Shown in pieces: positions 7,363-13,681 of a stretch of DNA of 13,842 nucleotides. Made by a program: the position numbers and the translations under genes. The stretch is taken from NCBI GenBank assembly GCA_938038645.1, contig CALHTA010000249.1, positions 1-13,842 of the forward strand, in the 5' to 3' direction. Source of the stretch: an uncultured Thiotrichaceae bacterium. Its GTDB lineage: Bacteria > Pseudomonadota > Gammaproteobacteria > Thiotrichales > Thiotrichaceae. Positions within the stretch are counted from its first letter, which is position 1. Each line of letters starts with the position of its first letter. Under the pieces are notes generated by a model. That model worked only from the letters and a program-made list of their open reading frames with translations, did not search any database and was not told where the DNA came from.

Positions 7363-8244
7363 TCATATGCTCCTAATAGTTTCTGTTAGAGGTGCCGGTG
7401 TTTTATAAAGCGTTGAGAGTATCTCAGCATATTCTGAGTGCGTTTGATCAATAAGCCCCATTCGTAGGAGTAAGTCGATATTCACAAGATTGCAGTTATC
7501 TTTGAAATCATCGGTAGTTTCTGTGATTCGAGCCATTTCCCCGATAGGCATTAGTTCGAAGGATTCAACTTCACCATCTGTGTTGTGTGGAGTAAACGAT
7601 TCATCTAGCCATAAGTCATATGCAAAAATACCATCGTTATTGAGGCCACGATGTGTCTGTGAGCAGTAACGAATCTCGCTTTCAAAAGTGGCAGTGCGCG
7701 CGACTGATTCTTCTATTGCAGCCTCTTCGCCGGCTTCTTTCACAAGATTGTCCATTAAGCTAATTCCTTCAGGTTGGCCTCCAGCAACGATCTGATCGAG
7801 TTGGCCGGGCCAAAAAGGCTTACTTTTAGAACGAACGGCTACCCAGACATAAATCCCATCTTTTTTACGAACTAAACCGTTTAGATGGATGCCGTAACCT
7901 TGCACTCCTAGAAAAGCGACAGCCGCTCGTTCAAGCAGCATTATAGAAGGGCCATCGAATGTGGTGCTTATGTTATATTGTTCATCAACCCATGAATCCA
8001 GAACTCCTTCTTTATGAAGTATTTTCATTACAGATTCGACAGCGGTAGTGCGCTTTTCTGGAGTATCAAGATTATTATTAAGCACTAAGCTGTTCTGGCT
8101 AATCTCAAAGACATTCGGCCATTTGAGTAGATGATTAACATGGTTGACGTGAGTCAAGCCAAAGCATTGATTACCAATGAAGAAAGATAAAAACTGATCA
8201 CTCTCATATTGATTGCACCGTTTGATATGTTTTAAAAAACTCAT
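7363..8244 (-). CDS. DUF4743-Nudix hydrolase (Tnr3-like, probable diphosphatase on thiamine diphosphate derivatives)
   Basis: The 293 residues have the layout of the DUF4743-Nudix family: an N-terminal domain (about 1-105) and a Nudix domain. The Nudix box at 155-178 reads GGQPEGISLMDNLVKEAGEE. It is one residue shorter than MutT's between the GG and the REUxEE core, with Lys for Arg. The GGQP...KE..EEA form is typical of this subfamily, so the site is probably active. Relatives in yeast and plants, including the Nudix part of fungal Tnr3, hydrolyse oxidatively damaged thiamine diphosphate to monophosphates. That function here is inferred from family. The gene starts 1 base after the reductase stop, with a poor ribosome site, which suggests translational coupling. 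Confidence 0.8.
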   Translation of the reverse strand: MSFLKHIKRCNQYESDQFLSFFIGNQCFGLTHVNHVNHLLKWPNVFEISQNSLVLNNNLDTPEKRTTAVESVMKILHKEGVLDSWVDEQYNISTTFDGPSIMLLERAAVAFLGVQGYGIHLNGLVRKKDGIYVWVAVRSKSKPFWPGQLDQIVAGGQPEGISLMDNLVKEAGEEAAIEESVARTATFESEIRYCSQTHRGLNNDGIFAYDLWLDESFTPHNTDGEVESFELMPIGEMARITETTDDFKDNCNLVNIDLLLRMGLIDQTHSEYAEILSTLYKTPAPLTETIRSI

Positions 8245-8245
8245 G

Positions 8246-9085
8246 TTATTTCATTTCAGATTTTGAGACAAAAAGAAGCACTTTATCTAGCCAGCGGGTT
8301 GGCAGAATCCGTCGCAGAGTTCCAAACAGGTAAGTAGGAAAAGTGACGTAATACCTAGGGCTAGGACTTTTACTTTCAAGTGATGCAATGACTTTTTTTA
8401 GTACCGCATCTGCGGGCAATGTGAACGGCGCTGCAGGGCCAACTTTTTCCATGCGCTCTATTTGTTTCAGGTATTTATTTTTATGGAAACTGTTTTCGAT
8501 ATCTATATTGGCTTTTAAAGAGGCTAGGGCATTTTGACGAAAGCGGCTTTCAACGGGTCCAGGTTCTATTAGGCTAACCTTTATATTAGTATCGCTTAGC
8601 TCAAGCCTGAGGGTGTCAGCAAACCCCTCAATCGCATATTTGCTTGCGTTGTACGCACCTCGGTATGGCAGTGCAATTAGACCCAATACTGAACTATTGA
8701 AAATAATGCGAGCACTGTCTTGTTGGCGTAACAAGGGAATCAAAGAGTTAGTCAGTTCAATCCAGCCAAATACATTGGTTGAAAACTGTTTCTCTAACGT
8801 GGTGCGAGTAAGGTCTTCTACAGCTCCTGCTTGACCATAGGCACCGTTATTAAACAGTGCGTAAAGTTCTCCATTGCATAAAGACTTAAGGTCAGAGACT
8901 GCCTTTTGAATGCTTTGAGAATCATCGACATCGAGTAACAAAGTGTCGAAGCCTTCTTCTACCAATCGGCTTACATCGGCTTGCTTTCTTGCTGATGCAA
9001 TAACTCGATATCCATTTTCTTTTAAGCCCTTTGCAACACAGTAGCCTATACCTGTTGAACACCCTGTAATCAGTATATTTTTCAT
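8246..9085 (-). CDS. SDR family NAD(P)-dependent oxidoreductase (YbbO-like)
   Basis: This 279-residue classical short-chain dehydrogenase carries the cofactor motif TGCSTGIG (7-14), a catalytic serine in NSSVLG (about 132), and Y145/K149 in YNASK. The usual NNAG is changed to NNGA (79-82). Arg33 in SARK at the end of the second strand favours NADP(H). EPGPVESRF follows the active site, and a C-terminal tail (PTRWLDKVLLF) resembles E. coli YbbO, an NADP-dependent aldehyde reductase, across the whole length. The substrate is not known. It is first of a three-gene operon with the Nudix and aminopeptidase genes. Only about 40 bases lie between the upstream terminator and its ATG. They hold a weak -10-like TACGAT but no good -35, so expression may depend partly on readthrough. 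Confidence 0.88.
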   Translation of the reverse strand: MKNILITGCSTGIGYCVAKGLKENGYRVIASARKQADVSRLVEEGFDTLLLDVDDSQSIQKAVSDLKSLCNGELYALFNNGAYGQAGAVEDLTRTTLEKQFSTNVFGWIELTNSLIPLLRQQDSARIIFNSSVLGLIALPYRGAYNASKYAIEGFADTLRLELSDTNIKVSLIEPGPVESRFRQNALASLKANIDIENSFHKNKYLKQIERMEKVGPAAPFTLPADAVLKKVIASLESKSPSPRYYVTFPTYLFGTLRRILPTRWLDKVLLFVSKSEMK

Positions 9086-9123
9086 GCGAAGTATCGTAAC
9101 AGAAAGGAAAATGCGATTGACAT

Positions 9124-9156
9124 AAAAAAGGCCCTGTATCTTTCAATACAGGGCCT
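9124..9156 (-). terminator. Rho-independent terminator of the sugar-transferase gene
   Basis: GGCCCTGTAT (9130-9139) and ATACAGGGCC (9146-9155) form a perfect 10-bp stem, extendable by one A-T pair, with a 6-base loop. On the minus strand it is followed at once by six T (9129-9124). It begins about 20 bases after the sugar-transferase stop and about 40 bases before the next minus-strand ATG, so it separates the polysaccharide gene from the operon downstream. On the plus strand only a short, weak T run follows. Confidence 0.88.
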
Positions 9157-9175
9157 AGTTTAAACCTTTCGTATT

Positions 9176-9829
9176 CTAGTAAGCACCACGGCCATGAAAA
9201 ACCACCGTCAGAGTTTTCACTAAAAGAAAGAGGTCTGTGTGTATTTTCCAGTTATCGACATAATAACAGTCTAGGCTAACTCGCTCACGGTAAGTTGTGT
9301 CATTACGACCACTAACTTGCCATAGACCTGTCATGCCTGGACGCGTAGAAAGGTACTTATTAGTAAAAGACCCGTAACGCCTTAGTTCATCTTCCACAAT
9401 AGGTCTTGGACCAACAAGGCTCATATCACCTCTCAAAACATTGAATAATTGAGGCAATTCGTCAAGGCTGGTTTTGCGAAGAAAACCGCCTATCGGCGTT
9501 ATGCGTGGATCGTCTTTGAGTTTAAAGTCCTTATCCCATTCTGCTCTAGCGTTAGGGCAGTCAGCAAGAACTTCTTCTAAGCGTTGTTTGGAATTTACAA
9601 CCATGCTCCGAAACTTTAAGCACTTAAATACCTTTCCTCCATAGCCTACTCGCTCTTGAGAATACAGTGAAGATCCACCATCACGGTGAATCAGAAACGC
9701 TATAATAATTAGTATAGGTGATAAAATTATTATAAGCAGTAGAGAACCAACAAAGTCCATGGCGCGTTTAAGCATGTTGCTACCAAGGTCCATATTAGAG
9801 CTCTTCCAGTGAGCCGACACTTTTTCCAT
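9176..9829 (-). CDS. Undecaprenyl-phosphate sugar-1-phosphate transferase (monotopic phosphoglycosyl transferase, WbaP/ExoY type)
   Basis: The 217 residues match the minimal bacterial sugar-transferase domain, without the extra membrane domains of WcaJ or WbaP. A re-entrant hydrophobic helix (about 25-47) carries the conserved Ser-Pro break at 37-38. QERVGYGGKVFKCLKFRSM (58-76), the catalytic Asp-Glu dyad D123-E124 in TSLDELPQ, GDMSLVGPRP (134-143), RPGMTGLWQVSGR and the C-terminal HGRGAY are all present. It transfers a sugar phosphate from a nucleotide sugar to undecaprenyl phosphate at the inner membrane, the first step of repeat-unit assembly. The ending resembles galactose- or glucose-type enzymes, but the sugar is not certain. 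GAGGA lies 7 bases before the ATG, a good ribosome site. It is transcribed alone and closed by the hairpin at 9130-9155. Confidence 0.92.
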   Translation of the reverse strand: MEKVSAHWKSSNMDLGSNMLKRAMDFVGSLLLIIILSPILIIIAFLIHRDGGSSLYSQERVGYGGKVFKCLKFRSMVVNSKQRLEEVLADCPNARAEWDKDFKLKDDPRITPIGGFLRKTSLDELPQLFNVLRGDMSLVGPRPIVEDELRRYGSFTNKYLSTRPGMTGLWQVSGRNDTTYRERVSLDCYYVDNWKIHTDLFLLVKTLTVVFHGRGAY

Positions 9830-10109
9830 TGTCTATCCTCGTTGAATAGTGGTGGGGGTAATTGGTTTTGTTGTTGCGAGCATTTTTAATTCAGCGCCCG
9901 TTAATTTGAAACGTCTTTACTATCAGACGGTATAGAAAAACATTTGTGTGGTAACTCTGCTGGTGTTCAGGCTGGAAAAATAATCATATTGAAAGGTTAA
10001 GAGCCATAGGGCTTAAAATTGAATTCGTTGCTTCAAATGACTTGAAAGTCTATGCTTCGGCCCTACTATCTGCCGGATAGGTTTTTCTATAATTTTTGGA
10101 GTTCCAAGC
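9830..10109. other. Divergent intergenic region between the sugar transferase and fmdB-like gene
   Basis: No gene is seen in these 280 bases. An interrupted inverted repeat lies at 9997-10016 (TTAAG-AG-CC, loop, GG-CTTAA), and a small CTATC/GATAG hairpin at 10066-10080 is followed by T residues. For the leftward sugar transferase I find only a -10-like TATGAT (9988-9983) without a -35. No JUMPstart or ops sequence, the usual RfaH signal of polysaccharide operons, is visible. Confidence 0.5.
10042..10093 (+). promoter_or_regulatory. Candidate promoter elements for the fmdB-like gene
   Basis: Two alternatives overlap. TTGAAA (10042-10047) with TACTAT (10064-10069) has a 16-base spacer. An exact TATAAT at 10088-10093, 16 bases before the ATG, lacks a recognisable -35 and leaves little room for a leader. 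The first arrangement seems more usable because the GGAG ribosome site at 10097-10100 would then be fully transcribed. Confidence 0.3.
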
Positions 10110-10412
10110 ATGCCAATTTATGAATATCAATGTGTTGAATGTGATCATATAGAAGAAGTCATTCAGAAAGTGAGTGATAATCCATTGGTGGATTGCCCGG
10201 CGTGTAGCAAACCCTCATTAAAGAAACAAGTGACGGCTGCTGCTTTCCGCTTAAGTGGGGGAGGTTGGTATGAAACGGACTTTAAGAGTGGGGATAAGAA
10301 GAATTTAGCGGATGGTGGTGCTGAGAAAGTTAAGAGCAGTGAAGACAAGCCCGCTGCTAAACCTGAGAAAGCTGCTACTAAGGAAGCTAGCAGCAGCTCG
10401 GATGCTAGTTAA
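10110..10412 (+). CDS. FmdB-family zinc ribbon protein
   Basis: This 100-residue protein opens with MPIYEYQC, the hallmark of the FmdB/CxxC_CXXC_SSSS regulatory family. C8-x2-C11 and C29-x2-C32 form a four-cysteine zinc ribbon, and SGGGWYETDF (about 49-58) is the usual segment after it. The C-terminal 40 residues are a low-complexity Lys/Ala/Glu/Ser tail, commonly variable in this family. The biochemical role is not established; a regulatory function has been proposed. In many gammaproteobacteria this gene stands before aspS, but here it is followed by a convergent phosphatase gene. The ribosome site GGAG lies 9 bases before the ATG. Confidence 0.88.
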   Translation: MPIYEYQCVECDHIEEVIQKVSDNPLVDCPACSKPSLKKQVTAAAFRLSGGGWYETDFKSGDKKNLADGGAEKVKSSEDKPAAKPEKAATKEASSSSDAS

Positions 10413-11180
10413 TTAAGTGTAGCTCAAACGATTAAGCAATTTTTCGTGTGTGCTTGCAAGGTTACATGCCAGTATGCTGGTGGTGTCAAGGGTCAATGAC
10501 TGCCCTGAAAGGTCGGTAAACCGTCCACCAGCTTCCGTGACAATCACCGATAAAGCCGCAACATCCAATATGTTAACGTCTGACTCAATGATTATGTCTA
10601 TCTTTCCACTGGCTAACAGGTGGTAGTGATAAAAATCCCCATATCCACGAATTCGGTGAACTTCTTGAACGAGCTCGCCGATTGTCGACCACTGTGGTTT
10701 ACTTGCAATGGTTGCAATGTTACCCAGTGATAATGTGGCTTTTCCTAAAGAAGAAATATCCCCAACGTTGATCTTTTCTCCATTAAGCCATGCGCCTTGG
10801 CCTTTTTCTGCATAGGCCATTTCTTTGAATCCTGGCGCGTTAGAAACCCCAACGATGAGTTCGCCCCTGTGCATTAATGCAATTTGGGTTGAAAAGAAAG
10901 GATAGCCCCGAACAAAGCTTTTAGTTCCATCAATGGGATCGATTAGCCAGTTGTAGTCTGCATCAGGATTTACCTTACCCGTTTCTTCCCCATAAAAACC
11001 GTGATCTGGGAATGCATCGAGTATGATTTTCTTTATCGTTTCTTCAGTCTCAATGTCAGCAATCGTTACTGGACTTTGGTCTGGTTTGATCTCAACTTCA
11101 AACTCACCTGCATAATATTTTTCAATGACTTGTTGAGCGGCTTTGGCTGCTTCAATGGCTGTTTTCAGAAACGGTGACAT
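10413..11180 (-). CDS. Inositol-monophosphatase-family protein, probably HisN-type histidinol-phosphatase
   Basis: The 255 residues form a complete magnesium-dependent IMPase-fold phosphatase. Metal ligands are visible: E65 in YGEET, D81 and D84 in DPIDGTKSF, and D206 in NILDVAAL. GTKSFVRGYPFF and GYGDFYHYHLLASGK resemble the HisN branch (histidinol phosphate to histidinol, second-last step of histidine synthesis) more than SuhB or CysQ, but no other histidine gene is nearby, so the substrate remains open. AAGGA lies 8 bases before the ATG. A promoter with TTGGCT and TATTAT spaced by 18 bases lies upstream (11254-11225). The stop codon abuts that of the fmdB-like gene with no base between and no hairpin terminator. 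Confidence 0.85.
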   Translation of the reverse strand: MSPFLKTAIEAAKAAQQVIEKYYAGEFEVEIKPDQSPVTIADIETEETIKKIILDAFPDHGFYGEETGKVNPDADYNWLIDPIDGTKSFVRGYPFFSTQIALMHRGELIVGVSNAPGFKEMAYAEKGQGAWLNGEKINVGDISSLGKATLSLGNIATIASKPQWSTIGELVQEVHRIRGYGDFYHYHLLASGKIDIIIESDVNILDVAALSVIVTEAGGRFTDLSGQSLTLDTTSILACNLASTHEKLLNRLSYT

Positions 11181-11192
11181 GTTAAGGTTCCT

Positions 11193-11276
11193 TAGATAAA
11201 TTAAGCTACGGAAACTTATCTATGATAATAGATCTCTAAGTTAGCTGCAGCCAACTTTGGCATAATTATCGATAAT
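11193..11276. repeat. Cluster of four inverted repeats in the divergent hisN-like / zrgA-like control region
   Basis: In 84 bases there are four dyads: TAGATAA/TTATCTA (11193-11199 with 11216-11222), ATCTAT-GATA-ATAGAT (11218-11233), a 20-base palindrome with one mismatched pair centred on CTGCAG (11238-11257), and the perfect 12-base ATTATCGATAAT (11265-11276). The second covers the leftward -10 and the third covers the leftward -35. They look like operator sites, but no regulator can be named. Confidence 0.5.
11225..11254 (-). promoter_or_regulatory. Candidate promoter of the HisN-like phosphatase gene
   Basis: On the minus strand TTGGCT (11254-11249) and TATTAT (11230-11225) are 18 bases apart, matching the sigma-70 consensus at four and five positions. 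The start would fall near 11218, leaving a leader of about 38 bases with the AAGGA ribosome site. Both boxes lie inside inverted repeats, which suggests control by a DNA-binding repressor. Confidence 0.4.
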
Positions 11277-11298
11277 ATTATTCAATGAGATGTATGTA

Positions 11299-11880
11299 AT
11301 GAAACTCATATCAGTATTTTTTGTAATGCTTTTTACTTCACAGTTAGTCGCTGGGCCACTACAGGGGCCACATCAGCATGGTAGCTTGGAAGTTGCCATT
11401 ATAAATGATCGTGATTTTTTGATTTTTAAAATGTTGATGCCTTCAGAAGATCTTCTAGGCTTTGAAGATTCGCCAACAACCACGGAAAAGAAAGAGAAGG
11501 TAAGTTCGCAGTATGAGAAGCTCTATCAAGAAGCTGCTCTACCGGCGCTTTTTAAATTTATCCCAGCGGGTGCCTGTGAGCCCCAAGCTGCGGATATGGT
11601 TTCAGATATGCTGGATTATCATGAACATGATGATATTAAAGATGCAGTTTCCACGGATGCTCGGGATGTACATTCAGTAGGGGATGCAGAAGGCCACAGC
11701 GACTTTCTGTTGAATTATGTTTTCAAGTGCAAAAAAGTCGACCTTATACAAATTACTTTTCACGAAGTTTTCCCAAGTATAAAGCGGGTCAATTATTATG
11801 GCGGTGGCGAGTTAAAAGGTGAGCCTGTTTTAAGCGTCGATGCCGCTGAAGCGTTTTCAGAAGGATTTGGTGAAGAATAA
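11299..11880 (+). CDS. ZrgA-family (DUF2796) periplasmic protein, probable zinc-uptake accessory
   Basis: This 193-residue protein has a short signal peptide (MKLISVFFVMLFTSQLVAG, cleavage near 19). Next come GPHQHGSLEVAI and SEDLLGFEDSPTT, matching the DUF2796/ZrgA start, where HG opens the domain and GFE-x-x-P is conserved. A His/Asp-rich stretch follows (YHEHDD, DVHSVGDAEGHSDF), then NYVFKCKK and FHEVFPSIKRV, also family features. Two cysteines, one in AGACEP and one in FKCKK, could pair in the periplasm. The Vibrio homologue takes part in zinc acquisition with an ABC transporter; that role here is inferred. ATG 11299 is preferred over the in-frame ATG at 11290 because a GAG element sits 9 bases upstream and the signal peptide is more regular. 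xerD begins 19 bases after the stop. Confidence 0.8.
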   Translation: MKLISVFFVMLFTSQLVAGPLQGPHQHGSLEVAIINDRDFLIFKMLMPSEDLLGFEDSPTTTEKKEKVSSQYEKLYQEAALPALFKFIPAGACEPQAADMVSDMLDYHEHDDIKDAVSTDARDVHSVGDAEGHSDFLLNYVFKCKKVDLIQITFHEVFPSIKRVNYYGGGELKGEPVLSVDAAEAFSEGFGEE

Positions 11881-11899
11881 TCAACTTCGCCAGAACACT

Positions 11900-12796
11900 A
11901 TGAATAAAGAGCAGTTAATTGATAGTTTTCTTGATGCGCTCTGGTCTGAGCGGGGCTTAAGCCAAAATACTTTAGCTGCTTATGGAAGGGATCTATACGC
12001 TTGGGAAGAGTGGCTGGATAAAGTTAAGGGCTTAGATTTGCTCGCTGCCGATGCCTCTACGCTTCAGCATTATCTGGCTCATAGAGGCAAAAATGGCGCG
12101 AAAAGTAGTACAATGGCGCGCGTATTATCAAGCTTGCGCCGCTTCTACCGATATCAGCTTAGACAAGGAAGTATTTGTGAAGATCCCTCTGCACTAATCG
12201 ATGCTCCTAGGATAGGAAGGCTATTGCCGAGTTCTCTTTCTGAGGAGCAAGTTGATAGTTTGTTAGAAGCGCCAAATATCGATGAATCACTCGGTCTTAG
12301 GGACCGGGCAATGCTGGAACTACTTTATGCTGCTGGGTTAAGAGTTTCCGAATTGGTTACTTTGGAGTTGTCCCAGATAAACTTACAGGTCGGTGTAGTA
12401 AGAATTATTGGTAAGGGTAATAAAGAGCGAATGGTTCCTCTGGGCGATGTTGCCGTTGACTGGGTGAAACAGTACTTGGCTGAAGCAAGACCACAAATAA
12501 TGCGGGGTAATGGCGTCAGTAATGCCGTATTTGTGACACGTCGTGGTGCGGGAATGACGAGGCAAGGATTTTGGCATATTATTAAGCGATATGCGGAAGC
12601 GGCTGGGATAGAGCAGGCTTTATCTCCGCATACTTTGCGTCATGCATTTGCGACACATTTATTGAACCATGGGGCTGATTTGCGGGTCTTACAGATGCTG
12701 TTAGGTCATAGTGATTTGTCCACAACACAGATTTATACTCATATTGCGCAAGCTAGGCTGCAAGAAGTCCATCAAAAACATCACCCTCGGGGTTGA
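11900..12796 (+). CDS. xerD: Site-specific tyrosine recombinase XerD
   Basis: With the start at ATG 11900 the protein is 298 residues, the length of E. coli XerD, and all catalytic residues fall on the same numbers: R148 (GLRVSEL), K172 (GKGNKER), H244 and R247 (HTLRHAFA), H270 (LGHSDLSTT) and the nucleophile Y279 (IYTH). The N-terminal SAM-like core-binding domain covers about 1-105, and the C-terminus ends HQKHHPRG, as in XerD. With XerC it resolves chromosome dimers at dif during division. The reading frame stays open upstream to an ATG at 11840, but that would add 20 residues overlapping the zrgA-like gene, so I reject it. The downstream dsbC is a chromosomal neighbour in many gammaproteobacteria, so this is the housekeeping recombinase and not a mobile-element integrase. 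Confidence 0.97.
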   Translation: MNKEQLIDSFLDALWSERGLSQNTLAAYGRDLYAWEEWLDKVKGLDLLAADASTLQHYLAHRGKNGAKSSTMARVLSSLRRFYRYQLRQGSICEDPSALIDAPRIGRLLPSSLSEEQVDSLLEAPNIDESLGLRDRAMLELLYAAGLRVSELVTLELSQINLQVGVVRIIGKGNKERMVPLGDVAVDWVKQYLAEARPQIMRGNGVSNAVFVTRRGAGMTRQGFWHIIKRYAEAAGIEQALSPHTLRHAFATHLLNHGADLRVLQMLLGHSDLSTTQIYTHIAQARLQEVHQKHHPRG

Positions 12797-12871
12797 GATG
12801 AGCATCTATTCAGCGGGCTTACAGCGTATACTCATTAATGTAATAGAAAAACAATGGTTGAAAAAAATACA

Positions 12872-13618
12872 ATGATTAAGAAATTATGTTGTGCTTTGAC
12901 TTTAGGGCTAAGCTTAATATCTAGTGGCGCAGCTACGGCGGCTAGTGTCGAAGACACCGCTAAAAAGCTGAACAATATTTTAGTTGAGACATTTAAGGCT
13001 GCCCCTGACTCAATAGGAGAAAGCCAGATTCCTGGTCTGTATCAGGTAATGTACGGGACAGAGATTGTCTATTTAAGTGCAGATGGCCAATACTTCATTA
13101 GCGGCGACTTGTTAAACCTTAAGACAAGAGAAAATCTCTCTGAAGTTGCTCAGCGTAGCGTTCGTAAGAAAATTGTTGATGAGTTAGGAACAGTTCCTGT
13201 TAGCTTTAAAGCAAAAAATGAAAAGCATGTTTTGCGCGTCTTTACCGATATTGACTGCGGTTACTGTGCGAAGCTACATCGTGAAATGGAGCAAATTAAT
13301 GCTAATGGCATCACGGTAGAGTACCTTGCTTTTCCAAGGGCAGGTATCGGGTCACCTTCTTACGATAAAATCGTAAGCGTATGGTGTGCGGATGACCAGC
13401 AATCAGCTATGACTAAGTCAAAAGCAAGACAGTCAGTGCCATCTAAAACTTGTAAGAACCCTATCAAAGAACAATATGAGTTGGGCCAAAGCCTTGGTGT
13501 TAATGGTACTCCGGCACTGTTGACTGAGTCAGGTCAGTTGATTCCAGGTTATGTACCCGCTGATCGTTTGATTGCCATGCTTGATGCGCAAAAACCAAAA
13601 AGCGTTTTTAACCAATAG
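12872..13618 (+). CDS. dsbC: Thiol:disulfide interchange protein DsbC (periplasmic disulfide isomerase)
   Basis: The precursor is 248 residues. A signal peptide (MIKKLCCALTLGLSLISSG, cleavage near 24 after ATA) leads to an N-terminal dimerisation domain (about 25-85, with the GLYQVMYGTEIVYLSADGQY region) and a thioredoxin-fold domain with the active site CGYC (129-132), the cis-proline in NGTP (214) and a structural pair C172/C194, as in E. coli DsbC. It reshuffles wrong disulfides in periplasmic proteins and is kept reduced by DsbD. An in-frame ATG at 12854 would add six residues, including a Glu, in front of a regular signal peptide, so I chose 12872; neither has a Shine-Dalgarno site. The gap after xerD is 75 bases without a terminator, so the two may be cotranscribed. 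Confidence 0.95.
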   Translation: MIKKLCCALTLGLSLISSGAATAASVEDTAKKLNNILVETFKAAPDSIGESQIPGLYQVMYGTEIVYLSADGQYFISGDLLNLKTRENLSEVAQRSVRKKIVDELGTVPVSFKAKNEKHVLRVFTDIDCGYCAKLHREMEQINANGITVEYLAFPRAGIGSPSYDKIVSVWCADDQQSAMTKSKARQSVPSKTCKNPIKEQYELGQSLGVNGTPALLTESGQLIPGYVPADRLIAMLDAQKPKSVFNQ

Positions 13619-13653
13619 ATAATTATTAAGCTTTAATTAATTTTAAGCATAGG

Positions 13654-13659
13654 TATACT
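13654..13659 (+). promoter_or_regulatory. Candidate -10 box for the riboswitch transcript
   Basis: TATACT matches five of six -10 bases and lies 22 bases before the riboswitch P1 helix, so transcription would begin just ahead of the aptamer. The matching -35 region (CTTTAA or TTTAAT near 13631-13637) is poor. The box is embedded in a GGTAT/ATACC inverted repeat (13652-13665), which could equally be a short dsbC transcript-end hairpin. Confidence 0.3.
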
Positions 13660-13681
13660 TATACCCAATTAGCGATACAGG

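Noticed and set aside
8613..8834. Short open frame opposite the reductase gene
   Set aside because: It is antisense to conserved SDR motifs and has no ribosome site or recognisable product.
8922..9146. Short minus-strand frame running through the terminator into the reductase 5' end
   Set aside because: It begins inside the terminator hairpin and is out of frame with the well-supported reductase.
10066..10086. CTATC/GATAG hairpin followed by T residues as an intrinsic terminator
   Set aside because: The stem has only five AT-rich pairs and there is no plus-strand gene upstream for it to terminate.
11256..11276. Sigma-54-like TTTGGCA element upstream of the zrgA-like gene
   Set aside because: It lacks the GC at the -12 position with correct spacing, so it does not satisfy the consensus.
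11840..11899. Upstream start for xerD adding 20 residues
   Set aside because: The residues overlap the coding end of the zrgA-like gene and are not part of XerD, while ATG 11900 gives exactly the E. coli length and numbering.
11900..12796. Mobile-element integrase reading of the tyrosine recombinase
   Set aside because: Length, catalytic numbering, the C-terminal HHPRG and the dsbC neighbour all indicate housekeeping XerD. No attachment site or element genes are nearby.
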